From NCBI GenBank assembly GCA_964626565.1, contig CAZVFX010000057.1, positions 1-46,157 of the forward strand: a stretch of 46,157 nucleotides of DNA, in the 5' to 3' direction. The DNA is from CAZVFX01 sp964626565 (lineage in GTDB: Bacteria > Myxococcota_A > UBA9042 > CAIXZC01). The translations under genes and the position numbers were made by a program. Below the pieces are notes generated by a model. It did not search any database. It saw only the letters and a program-made list of their open reading frames with translations, and was not told where the DNA came from. Each line of letters opens with the position of its first letter. Position 1 is the stretch's first letter. Shown here in pieces: positions 34,014-42,637 of this stretch.

Positions 34014-35282
34014 ATGAGCGGCGCCCCCCTACCCCGCCAGATCCACTCCCACCAATTCGCCAGACTTATTCAGAACGCGGTCTTGGCTGCCGCCTTGTTT
34101 GCGGCTGCGCTGACCTTTGCGCCGCGGGCGGCTGCAGACCCGGTGGTGCGGGTCGAGTACCGGGTACAGCTTGACGAGCATTCGCCCTTGACATACGGCC
34201 CGATGCAGTTGGCCTCGCCGGTCCTTGCCAGCCAGGGATTCATCATGTGTGCGACAGCCTCAGGCTCGGTTCAACTGCTGAGCACGAGCGACGGGGCTCC
34301 GGTGTATTCCACAAAGGTGGCAGGTGGTGTTTCTGCCACACCACTTCTGGTGGAGGACAGTGTTTATGTCGGCACCGAAGAGGGCACGATCCACCTGCTG
34401 TCCGTTTGCGACGGCAAGCCGCTGTGGGAGAAGCCGGCACGGGTTAAAGGGGCTGTGCGCAGCACACCGGTGCTGTGGCAGGATTCACTGCTATTCGTCC
34501 AGGACGACAGGAGTGTTCTCCACGCTCTGGACCCTGCGACCGGCGAAGTGATCTATGAGAACACCGGACAGTCCTTTGCCGAGCGCGGTCTGTCCCCGTT
34601 CACCGTTTTCGGCTATCCCTCGCCGACGGTTTCCGGCAACACCATCTACGCAGCTTTCGAGACGGGCAAGGTCTCCCGCATCAACGTGAGCGGCCCGGAC
34701 GAGTCGGACAACTTCGCCTTTTCCTCAGGCTGGACCGCAGGCCTTTGCGACTACAGCCGCAAGCAGGCGGACCCCGACAAGCTGGCGATCCCCGTCTGCT
34801 CTTCACGCCGCTTTTTCACCGATGCCGATTCCACACCGACGCTCACCGGCAAGGGGCTGGTAACCGGCTGTCACTGCCGCGGCCTTTTCATGCTGGACCC
34901 CGCCGACGGCAAGGCCAAGTGGGAGACCCCGCTGCGCGGCCCTTCGGCACCGCTCGTTGTGCGGGACACTGTGTACGTGGTCACTTCCGACGGCGGTGCG
35001 CATGCGTTGAAGCTTGATACCGGCGAAATCCGTTGGAGCACCCGCCTGGAGATATCGCTGGTTTCACAGCCGGTGCTGGTGGGTTTGGAGCAGGATGTGT
35101 CCGGTGGTCTGTTGGCCATTGCGTCGGGTGGCGACCTGTTTCTCCTGGACGCGGCGACGGGCAAACTGGTGGGTCGCCTCACCACGTTGAGCGGCTTCTC
35201 CGCCACCCCGGCCGTTGACGGCCACACCCTCTTCCTCATTTCCAACGAAGGGTTCCTTTACCGGGTCGAGCATTTTCGGTAA
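34014..35282 (+). CDS. BamB-like PQQ-repeat beta-propeller protein
   Basis: A 422-residue exported protein with a signal peptide (about 1-43, ending RAAADP) and seven to eight PQQ-like propeller blades, each ending in a strand such as VYVGTEEGTIHLL or VYVVTSDGGAHAL with a Trp/Gly turn (e.g. PLWEKPA, AKWETPL). The fold is that of BamB (YfgL), the outer-membrane protein assembly factor, and the gene follows a YfgM-like gene. Unlike E. coli BamB it has no lipobox Cys after the signal peptide. It lacks the calcium/PQQ-binding residues expected of a quinoprotein dehydrogenase. Other propeller roles remain possible. Confidence 0.75.
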   Translation: MSGAPLPRQIHSHQFARLIQNAVLAAALFAAALTFAPRAAADPVVRVEYRVQLDEHSPLTYGPMQLASPVLASQGFIMCATASGSVQLLSTSDGAPVYSTKVAGGVSATPLLVEDSVYVGTEEGTIHLLSVCDGKPLWEKPARVKGAVRSTPVLWQDSLLFVQDDRSVLHALDPATGEVIYENTGQSFAERGLSPFTVFGYPSPTVSGNTIYAAFETGKVSRINVSGPDESDNFAFSSGWTAGLCDYSRKQADPDKLAIPVCSSRRFFTDADSTPTLTGKGLVTGCHCRGLFMLDPADGKAKWETPLRGPSAPLVVRDTVYVVTSDGGAHALKLDTGEIRWSTRLEISLVSQPVLVGLEQDVSGGLLAIASGGDLFLLDAATGKLVGRLTTLSGFSATPAVDGHTLFLISNEGFLYRVEHFR

Positions 35283-35324
35283 GCTTTCTTGTCAGCTTTT
35301 GTGAGGTTATCAGGGGAGGTCGCA

Positions 35325-36587
35325 ATGCGATTATCGGGCAGGAGCCTGCGGCACACAGTCGTCTCTATTGTTCTCGGTTTCACTTTTGTGGCTTGCTCCG
35401 GCGGCTCGGGAGGTGACAAACCTGCCGACGTTCCGGGTAGCGGAGAAACGGTGATCAAACCGGGAGACGTGACCGACCGCGGAGATGCATCAGACACAGT
35501 TGAGCCCCCGCCCTCTTTGGAATGCCAGTCGTCTGCTGACTGCCCCGAAGCCGGCGAAGTGTGCGACTGCACCGGCTCCTGCGTGCCCGGGGGATTCAAG
35601 GAGTGCGAAGAGGACAAGAACTGCGGGGGAGGCAACTACTGTGACCCCTGCACCCAGGGTTGCTTCGAAAAGAAGACCCTGTGCGAAGAATGCCGCAGCG
35701 AACACCTGTGCAATCCGGTGTCAGGGGAGTGCCTGCCCACCGGGAACCAGTGCGACGTCGAGGGGTCACTGTGCATGGACTTCGTCACCGGCGGAAGCTA
35801 TTGCGGACAAGCTTGCCTGGCCGACGCGGGCTGCCCTTCCGGGTTCACTTGTGAAGACCTCACCGAATACGGCATCGAGGTGAACCAGTGCCTTCCCAAG
35901 ACCGGCAACTGCGCCGCGGTCACCGAATGCGAAGAAGACCTGGATTGCGAATTCGGATACGTCTGCAACACGGACAAGTCCTGCTCTCCGGGCTGCCAGC
36001 ACGACACCGAATGCCCTACGGGCATGGTGTGCTCGGCTTTCCGCTGCCAGCAAGGTTGCGACGCAGTGAACAACCCTTGCCCTGAAGGGCAGGATTGCGA
36101 CGACACGGGGCACTGCAAGATCCCCGGCGGATGCATTGACGCGTACGACTGCCTTGAGCCGGAAACCTATTGCGACATGGACACTCACCTCTGCACCCCC
36201 GGTTGCCAGCACGACATAGATTGTAAGTCGAGCGCCAATATCTGCGAGAACGAAGAGTGCGTGGCCAAGGGGTGCACAGCCAACTACTGGTGCTCGTTCG
36301 GCCAGGTCTGTGCGTTGGACACCGGCGAATGCGTAGAGCCTGAAGAGCCGTTTTGCGAGCCTGGCTGCGAGGAAGATGCCGAGTGTGGGCCCGAACCGTC
36401 CAAGTGCTTGAATCTGCAAGACGAAGACGGCAACGACAAGGGAGCGTTCTGCTTCCCCAAGTGCTACGACGACCCGGACAACCTGTGCCCCCAGGGATAT
36501 CAGTGCATGGAGCTGACCGACCAGGACGGCGCGTCCATGGGCAAGGTTTGCGTTAGAACCTGCTACGAAACACCGGTGGGGTTCTAG
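35325..36587 (+). CDS. Cys-rich lipoprotein with Dickkopf-like repeats
   Basis: A 420-residue lipoprotein with lipobox FVAC at about residue 23, a Gly/Ser/Asp linker and then many Cys-rich units of the type C-x-x-DxECPxGMVCxxFxCQxGC, which resemble the Dickkopf N-terminal Cys-rich repeat found in secreted Myxococcota proteins. All cysteines should form disulfides outside the cytoplasm. No catalytic motif is seen. The ATG at 35325 has AGGGGAGGT four bases upstream and is preferred over the TTG at 35289. It follows the BamB-like gene by 42 bases and may be in the same transcript. Its stop overlaps that of the convergent phospholipase gene in a CTAG palindrome. Confidence 0.78.
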   Translation: MRLSGRSLRHTVVSIVLGFTFVACSGGSGGDKPADVPGSGETVIKPGDVTDRGDASDTVEPPPSLECQSSADCPEAGEVCDCTGSCVPGGFKECEEDKNCGGGNYCDPCTQGCFEKKTLCEECRSEHLCNPVSGECLPTGNQCDVEGSLCMDFVTGGSYCGQACLADAGCPSGFTCEDLTEYGIEVNQCLPKTGNCAAVTECEEDLDCEFGYVCNTDKSCSPGCQHDTECPTGMVCSAFRCQQGCDAVNNPCPEGQDCDDTGHCKIPGGCIDAYDCLEPETYCDMDTHLCTPGCQHDIDCKSSANICENEECVAKGCTANYWCSFGQVCALDTGECVEPEEPFCEPGCEEDAECGPEPSKCLNLQDEDGNDKGAFCFPKCYDDPDNLCPQGYQCMELTDQDGASMGKVCVRTCYETPVGF

Positions 36588-38617
36588 AAAGCGTCGGGCC
36601 CGGCTTCCATATAGACTTCGGGAGTAAACTCCAGCGGATAGACCATTCCGGAAGGTTGGGCGGTGGAGTCCGGATCCGCGAGGAGATCCGCTTCCACGGC
36701 CGCGTTGTTCTGGGCCATTTGCCGCAGCCGGTCCAGGGCCGCGCAGCCCGAGGCTGCTGACCACGAATAGCCGGTGTCGCCGGAGATGCGTTCCAGGACC
36801 CGCCGCCTCGAGTCCGCGCCGAATTGCGGATCGATTACGGTCACGTTCAGTTCCCCCTCGTACAACAGCCCGCGGTTGTTCTTGTTGGCAGACCCCACGG
36901 AAACGTAGTCGTTGTCCACCACCGTGAGCTTCGTGTGTACGTCGACGGGCAGGAAGATGGGGGCGTCAATTCCCCCGGCATGGCCGCGGTCGAACACTTT
37001 GAGTTGCAACACAAGATAGCGGTCTCCCGCGGCTTTCTTGAGCTCGTTGTCCATAATGAGGGTCCACTTTTTGGCCCCGTCAAAAGGCGACACGTCCTTG
37101 GTCACCACCACGAGACACAGGCCGGGGGACGCAGCCAGGCCGGCTTTCAGCGAATCCAGGAGCACCGGCACCCGCCAGTACTGGTCCTCAATGTAGATGA
37201 GGTCTGTGGCCTGCCGGAACGCCTTGTCCAGCCCTTCCAGGATGCTCCTCTCTCCGAAGGGCTCGGGCATGGTGGAAACCACTTGGGTGAGCACTCCGTC
37301 GGCGGGCTCCACTGCGGGGGCCAGAAGTTGGAAGGGCGAAGCATATTCGTGGAAGGGCTCTTCCGCGGCCACCGCCAGTTCCCATCGTTTCTGGAATATG
37401 TGGTCAACGTCCCACGCCGCAGGTCCGGCAACCCTGATGCCCGCGTCCTTGCGCGGGCCCAGGTCGGAGAACTGCTCCTTGTTGATCACGGCCAGACGAT
37501 CTTCGGCCGGTGACTTGAACTTCATGCGGCGGGGTTCGAACACGCGGTGCTCCGAAGTATCCCAATCAGAGCTCTTGACGTTCATCCCGGAAACGTAGGC
37601 AACCGCGCCATCCAGCACCCAGGCCTTCTGGTGCCAGGACGCCGCGTCCAGGGCGCTCACCAGCGCCTGTTGCTGCTGCTCCGGGCCGAAGTCGAGTTCG
37701 GCGGTCATGGAGTTGTTCTCAAGCAGCCGCGCAAGATATGGAAGCGGATGCTCAGTGGGAACGAACTCGCCTAAGAAGGGCACCGCGGTGGGATTTCCTT
37801 GCAGCAGCACCTCGAAGTTGTCGTTGGGGTCATAGGCTCGCGAGCGCAACATGGAGTCGGTATTCAGATACGCCAGGCCTTGCGCGGTTTCAGCCGTGAA
37901 CCGCCCGACCATCACGCGTTTGTTCACGTTGGGATTGCCCAGCAGAAGAGCCATCACCGTGTTCTCCCAACGCTCGTCCTCGCTCATAAACGGATGGGTC
38001 TGGGCCGGACGGTTGAGCTCGAAGTTGGACTGCCACCACCAGGTGACGGCATGCGCAGCGACGGTGGTATTCAGCAAGTCCTGATAGAGGCTTTGAAACA
38101 TATCCTCGCCATTGAGGAACAGCTCCGCGGTGTTTAGCGACGGCGCCGGACCGCTGTCCGCCAGGCGGGGATGGGAGAAGCCGATAAACGCTACAAAGCG
38201 GGGGCACCCGTCTGCGTCTTCGTCGAAGCCGACAGAAGCCAGAGCGCGGTCGGTGGTGGAGACGACGGTAAGGCCCCCCGGCGAAAGCGTCCCGTCATAG
38301 TGGAAGGTCGCGCTGCCCGAGACAAGGCCGGCGGGAGCCGCAGTCATGGTGAACGTCGCGCCGGCAGAAACCAGATACTCCGGAGTGCTGCTATGGGAAC
38401 CACCGGGACCGGCCGTGACGGCAGGAGTCACAGTAAACTCGGCCTGGGCCTCTTTGCCCCACAGGTCAGTAGCCACCACCATCACCCTGGCGTTGTCTAT
38501 ACATTCCTGATCGATCTTGTACGGGTCGCCGGAGACGCCGCCGCCTCCTTCCTGGCCGCAAGCGGCCAGCAGCAACATGGGCACGAGCAGGGTTCTAATT
38601 ACATCTGCGCGGTCCAT
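36584..38617 (-). CDS. Phospholipase D-family lipoprotein
   Basis: A 677-residue lipoprotein with lipobox LAAC (Cys20). A beta-rich N-terminal region (about 30-130) precedes two PLD half-domains. The first has SWHQKAWVLDGAVAYVSGMN (~328) and the second DVHTKLTVVDNDYVSVGSANK (~558), giving two HxK(x)4D motifs followed by the typical GS/GxxN step, so both active-site halves are intact. Members hydrolyse or transfer phosphodiester bonds of phospholipids or nucleic acids; a surface lipoprotein beside a BPI-like protein points to phospholipids. It starts 9 bases after the BPI-like gene with AGGGAGG as ribosome binding site and is the last gene of the five-gene operon. Confidence 0.85.
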   Translation of the reverse strand: MDRADVIRTLLVPMLLLAACGQEGGGGVSGDPYKIDQECIDNARVMVVATDLWGKEAQAEFTVTPAVTAGPGGSHSSTPEYLVSAGATFTMTAAPAGLVSGSATFHYDGTLSPGGLTVVSTTDRALASVGFDEDADGCPRFVAFIGFSHPRLADSGPAPSLNTAELFLNGEDMFQSLYQDLLNTTVAAHAVTWWWQSNFELNRPAQTHPFMSEDERWENTVMALLLGNPNVNKRVMVGRFTAETAQGLAYLNTDSMLRSRAYDPNDNFEVLLQGNPTAVPFLGEFVPTEHPLPYLARLLENNSMTAELDFGPEQQQQALVSALDAASWHQKAWVLDGAVAYVSGMNVKSSDWDTSEHRVFEPRRMKFKSPAEDRLAVINKEQFSDLGPRKDAGIRVAGPAAWDVDHIFQKRWELAVAAEEPFHEYASPFQLLAPAVEPADGVLTQVVSTMPEPFGERSILEGLDKAFRQATDLIYIEDQYWRVPVLLDSLKAGLAASPGLCLVVVTKDVSPFDGAKKWTLIMDNELKKAAGDRYLVLQLKVFDRGHAGGIDAPIFLPVDVHTKLTVVDNDYVSVGSANKNNRGLLYEGELNVTVIDPQFGADSRRRVLERISGDTGYSWSAASGCAALDRLRQMAQNNAAVEADLLADPDSTAQPSGMVYPLEFTPEVYMEAGPDAF

Positions 38618-38626
38618 TCCGCCTCC

Positions 38627-40696
38627 CTACTGGAGCACCAGGGCGCCCTGCACGTGCAGGTACCCGGTGTCGGGGTTGGTGCCGCCCTTGGCTTCTCCCA
38701 GCCCAATGCCGTAAACCGACGGGAGACCGAACTTCACCAGGGAGTAGAACACCGTATCAATGATCTCGGGAACGAGGTACTCGAAGTGAGTTTCGATAGA
38801 CTCCTCAGAACGTCGCTTCCCTTCCCCGCTAAGTCCGTTAATGTCGAGGTAGAACTTCTCCAACTTGAGGCCAAGCGCGCAAATCCCACCGGTGACGCTC
38901 ACCTTAACTCCAAGGCTGGTGGAGAACAGGGTGCTGGCAAGGGTCGTCTGCGACGTTCCCTGGGCCACCAGGTACTCGATGCGTATCCCCCCTGCCTTCA
39001 TAGCCAGAAACTTGGCCCCTTCCACCGTGTCCCCTTCGCCGGACAGCATGGGCGGCAGCAGGGGATGCACCGCGACCTTCAGCGGGGTGTCGGGCGGCAC
39101 CGGCGTAGGCACAAAATCGAGGAGAGAACCCAGCAGGCCCGCAACCAGCTCCACCTCCACCTTCCACTTGTTCATCTGCTCCTGGTCCACCTCAAAGTCG
39201 AACATGCCCCGGCGCCAGAGCTCGATGAGGTTGCGATTGATAAAATCTGCGGCCAGATAGATTGTGATACCCGGATAGGCCGCGGGAGACGGCACGACCG
39301 ACGAGATGTCCGGGCACCCCTCATCCCACGGGTAGATCAGGTCGCCCAGGGCCGAAAAATCAGTACCCACCGAGAACGCCACCCGCAGGGTGTCCTGGAG
39401 CACATCGACCCCGGTAACTGCATATTGCAGACCCAACTTCCAGCCCAACACCTCAAAGGTGTAGGCTCCCTGAGTGTAGGCGATGGCTTCCTGTACGTAG
39501 TTGGCGGTTCCCTCGAAGATCGCAGTTGAGGCGGTGGTGGACACAAATTCCAGGAAGTTGCCGGACACCTCTACCGGAGCAAGGATCGAGTTGCCGTCAT
39601 CATCGGTTACTGCGACGGACACGTTGTCCGCCCAGACGTCGAACCAGTCGACGTCAACCTGGAAATCACCGTCTTTTACATGTACGGTGACCCCTAACTC
39701 GACATCGAGTCCCAGCACTTCCCCGGACACCGCGTAGTTGGCGGGTGCTTCACCGGACAACTGCACCGTTCCGAAGGCGGAGATGGAATCCATCACCACC
39801 CTCGCCTTGAGGCCCAGATCCTCTACTCCCAGTTCCAGTTGCAAACCCTCGAAATCTATGTTGTCCAGGGACACCGAGATGGTCTCCGTCTGGAAGACCG
39901 GGTTGAAGCCGGCGAGATACTTGTCAACGTCGAAGGACTCTGCAATTCCACAGACAAACTCTGCCGCCACTTCCATCGCTTCAGGACCGAGGTCCACGAC
40001 GACATCGTAGGCCCCCGGGGGTGGGTCGCAGGGCTCCAGCGGTCCGCGCACCAGCGCGGTGTGCTCCCGCGCGACATGCCCCGCGTTGTCCACCGCCTCT
40101 ACTGCGATGATGTTCATGCCCGTATGGAAGGGGGCATATTTGGTGGACACCTGCCCGGTTTGGACAGCCATGGTGGTAGCTCCCAGCTTCAGTTCGGTGA
40201 TGCCGGTCTCGTCCTCCACCAGGAAATCGAAGTTCACCGCTCCCGGAGTCGGGTGCACCTCCCCGGGAAGGGGTGAAGCAAGCTCCAGAACCGGGGGAAG
40301 AGTGTCCAGGGTGACCGTGACTTCCGCCTGGACGCCGCTGGGCTGGTGCTCGACCGTAATAGTGTTGGCCCCTTCGGCCAGATGTGCCCATCCGGAGTAG
40401 ATGGGCCACTCCACCTGCGCCTCAACTCCGTTGATCAGTATCTGCCCCGACGTTGCCTTTTCCGCGACCCCGGTTACCAGCACTGTTTCAAGGGTGACCA
40501 GAGCACCTGAGGCCGGCGAGTTGATGGTGAGCACGGGCGTCGGCACATCGGGGGGGAGGTCGACGGTGATGATGTCCGCGGTGGCAGGGTCATCGGTTCC
40601 GCCGCACGCGCCAACCAGGAGGAGGGCCGCGACCAGCGCAACGCCGCGGGCAAGTTTGCGGAACTGCCGGTAAAACATGTGGGGTCCGGCGCTCAT
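38627..40696 (-). CDS. Lipoprotein with two Ig-like domains and BPI/LBP-like (TULIP) lipid-binding fold
   Basis: A 689-residue lipoprotein: lipobox VGAC with Cys31, two Ig-like beta domains (about 53-130 and 135-222), then ~450 residues with no enzyme motif. The C-terminal part, from ITIYLAADFINRNLIELWRR through PLKVAVHPLLPPML to EYLVPEIIDTVF and FGLPSVYGIGL, follows the order and spacing of the BPI/LBP C-terminal half: amphipathic strand and helix (LSDYFFN-like), the Pro-Pro strand (STPPHL-like), the long helix ending NYIVP, then a Leu-Pro loop (FPLPT-like). Residues 230-450 fit the first half, with alternating long strands. This is by-eye fold recognition, not a database match. A function in binding phospholipid or lipopolysaccharide is inferred. 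The start has GGAGTAGGA upstream. Confidence 0.6.
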   Translation of the reverse strand: MSAGPHMFYRQFRKLARGVALVAALLLVGACGGTDDPATADIITVDLPPDVPTPVLTINSPASGALVTLETVLVTGVAEKATSGQILINGVEAQVEWPIYSGWAHLAEGANTITVEHQPSGVQAEVTVTLDTLPPVLELASPLPGEVHPTPGAVNFDFLVEDETGITELKLGATTMAVQTGQVSTKYAPFHTGMNIIAVEAVDNAGHVAREHTALVRGPLEPCDPPPGAYDVVVDLGPEAMEVAAEFVCGIAESFDVDKYLAGFNPVFQTETISVSLDNIDFEGLQLELGVEDLGLKARVVMDSISAFGTVQLSGEAPANYAVSGEVLGLDVELGVTVHVKDGDFQVDVDWFDVWADNVSVAVTDDDGNSILAPVEVSGNFLEFVSTTASTAIFEGTANYVQEAIAYTQGAYTFEVLGWKLGLQYAVTGVDVLQDTLRVAFSVGTDFSALGDLIYPWDEGCPDISSVVPSPAAYPGITIYLAADFINRNLIELWRRGMFDFEVDQEQMNKWKVEVELVAGLLGSLLDFVPTPVPPDTPLKVAVHPLLPPMLSGEGDTVEGAKFLAMKAGGIRIEYLVAQGTSQTTLASTLFSTSLGVKVSVTGGICALGLKLEKFYLDINGLSGEGKRRSEESIETHFEYLVPEIIDTVFYSLVKFGLPSVYGIGLGEAKGGTNPDTGYLHVQGALVLQ

Positions 40697-40700
40697 ATTC

Positions 40701-42626
40701 CTACTCCGGAGAGATACACAGCTTCAGGTCCTCAACAATGCTCACAAGCACAGAGGTAAGCTCCTGCTCATTCCCGGCCGTGGTGAAAGTCTCCTTTCCG
40801 GTGCCGCCGTTTTCAACGATAGCGATCAACTGGCCGGGGTTACCTTCATAGTTATATCCGATAACGAAGGTTTTTACACCATGGGTCTGAAACAGTTCTG
40901 AGGTGGCTGCAGCCAGTTCCGCCTCAATGAGCGCTTCCCGCTCGTCGAGGTCGCTCATCATCTGGTAGGCACAGGTATCTTCCCCGTCGGACAACACCAC
41001 CAGCGCGCCCCCCGCCTCACCAAAAACCGACGGAAGCATCGCGGCCATGTCCTGCATGGTTGCCACCAGCGGGGTTTTGCCAAACGGGTTGTGGGTTGTG
41101 AACCACAGTTCCATGGCCCCGGCCTGGCCCGGCCCGAGTTCGATTTCCGGGCTGCCGTCCACCTCACATCCGGTGACCGCTTCCGGAATGGGGAAAGTGT
41201 CGAGGGCGAAGGAGGCCAGAGGCGTGAGCCCCACCAGCTTCTGGATACTTGCGCTCACTTCCGCCCACTGCAGGCCCATGCTGGCGGACGTATCGACCAA
41301 GAGCATCACTTGTCCCAGGCACGCCTGGTCGATGCAGGCGCCGCTGAGGCATGCATAACCCTCGTCGCATACGACCTCCGGGGCCCACCCGGTGCCGCTG
41401 TCGAGGCAAGTGTGGTGAGAGGAGGGGCTGGCGCACTGTTCGGCGGAAGGTTGGCAGACAAGCTCCTGACACTGGCCCGAGTCCTCGTTGCAGGCCTGGT
41501 CTTCCGCGCACGCCTGTTCCTCATAACTCTCGCCATCATCCCCACACAGGGCCGACGTGTCCAGACTCAAGCAAACATGTTCACCCGCGGGGCATGAAAA
41601 CGGAGGTTTGCCATCACCTTCAAGAACGAGGGTCACTTCGTTGACCTGGCCAAAGACAATTTCGACTATCTCGATTTGCGACACCGGCTCGCCTTCCTCC
41701 GGTGCCAGCCCCCCGGGAATCGTGTCCTGGTAGGCCTGAAACGAGAATGGGCCGACATGCCATTCCCGGGAGTCTCCAACGGAGTTTGTGGCCCAGTCAA
41801 GGGTCGCCTCGATGGGAAACTGGGGTTTTGTGAAGAAATGCACGAACTCAGGGTTGCCGATCTCCTCCCCGGGCGAACCGTAGAACTTCACCAGCTCGTC
41901 GCCGGTGCACTCCGGGCATTCGATGGTCACCTTTACCGCGGTGGTTTCCACCCCATCCAGAAGGTGAAGATCAGGTGGCGTAATCTCGACGGAGATATCT
42001 TCCGCAGTGTCTTCCGCTACGTCGCCGACAAATCTCGACTGGCACGAGACGGAGGCCGCGGGGTCCCCTTCCGAAACAAAATCCCCGGCCACGGTCAACG
42101 TCGAAGGCTGAACAGAAACCACTTCACCGGTGCCCGCGGCCATGAGGTCGCCGCTCAACTCTACAGTCACGCTGTTTTTGAAGCACACCGAGGCCGCATC
42201 CCTTCCGGGCACCTGGGTAACGGACAGTTGCGCGGTCCCCGGGAACTCTCCCGTTGCCGACACGTACAGGCCTTCCGACTCTTCCGGGAATCCGGGGCAG
42301 CGAGAATCCGCCTGGAGCGCGACGGAAGTGACCGCCAGCCGGTTCATCGCGTCGAGGCAGCCGCCTGCGGTAACGGTCAGGCGACAGCCGCCGCCGTGCT
42401 GCAGCTCGATTTTCACACTGGCGATTGCGCCGTCTTCCCATTCGTCCACGTCCCGGCGGTGGACAATGGTGGCAGTAGCTTCGTCGAAAGGCACCGCGGA
42501 GATGGACGTCTTCAGTTCTCCGCTGACGGTTAGCGCCTCCTTGTCGCAACCTGCCTTCTCTCCCCCGCATGCGACGACCATGAAGTTCATCAAGAGGAGA
42601 ATTGCAGGCACCGTGAACCGTGTCAT
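40701..42626 (-). CDS. VWA-domain lipoprotein
   Basis: A 641-residue lipoprotein with lipobox VVAC (Cys20). The first ~400 residues are beta-rich, with repeated Ig-like strands and a Cys-rich segment (~380-430). The C-terminal von Willebrand factor A domain (about 434-640) has a complete metal-ion-dependent adhesion site: DTSASM, a Thr in GKTPLVATM and SDGEDTC. Such domains bind protein partners through a divalent metal, so adhesion or complex assembly on the outer surface is inferred. The ATG at 42626 begins the lipoprotein signal; the open frame to 42746 overlaps the upstream protease and is not used. It sits 11 bases after the matrixin-like gene and 4 bases before the BPI-like gene. Confidence 0.85.
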   Translation of the reverse strand: MTRFTVPAILLLMNFMVVACGGEKAGCDKEALTVSGELKTSISAVPFDEATATIVHRRDVDEWEDGAIASVKIELQHGGGCRLTVTAGGCLDAMNRLAVTSVALQADSRCPGFPEESEGLYVSATGEFPGTAQLSVTQVPGRDAASVCFKNSVTVELSGDLMAAGTGEVVSVQPSTLTVAGDFVSEGDPAASVSCQSRFVGDVAEDTAEDISVEITPPDLHLLDGVETTAVKVTIECPECTGDELVKFYGSPGEEIGNPEFVHFFTKPQFPIEATLDWATNSVGDSREWHVGPFSFQAYQDTIPGGLAPEEGEPVSQIEIVEIVFGQVNEVTLVLEGDGKPPFSCPAGEHVCLSLDTSALCGDDGESYEEQACAEDQACNEDSGQCQELVCQPSAEQCASPSSHHTCLDSGTGWAPEVVCDEGYACLSGACIDQACLGQVMLLVDTSASMGLQWAEVSASIQKLVGLTPLASFALDTFPIPEAVTGCEVDGSPEIELGPGQAGAMELWFTTHNPFGKTPLVATMQDMAAMLPSVFGEAGGALVVLSDGEDTCAYQMMSDLDEREALIEAELAAATSELFQTHGVKTFVIGYNYEGNPGQLIAIVENGGTGKETFTTAGNEQELTSVLVSIVEDLKLCISPE

Positions 42627-42637
42627 GTAAGCCCCGT

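Noticed and set aside
34014..35282. PQQ-dependent dehydrogenase
   Set aside because: The propeller blades lack the expected calcium and PQQ ligands and the usual vicinal Cys pair; the YfgM-like neighbour points to a BamB-like role.
36584..36587. Overlapping stop codons in a CTAG palindrome as a functional element
   Set aside because: CTAG gives a stop on both strands by chance in convergent genes; nothing else suggests a role.
38171..39529. Plus-strand open frame of 452 codons across the PLD and BPI-like genes
   Set aside because: It is antisense to two genes with lipoboxes and good ribosome sites, and its His/Arg/Gly-rich product has no family features.
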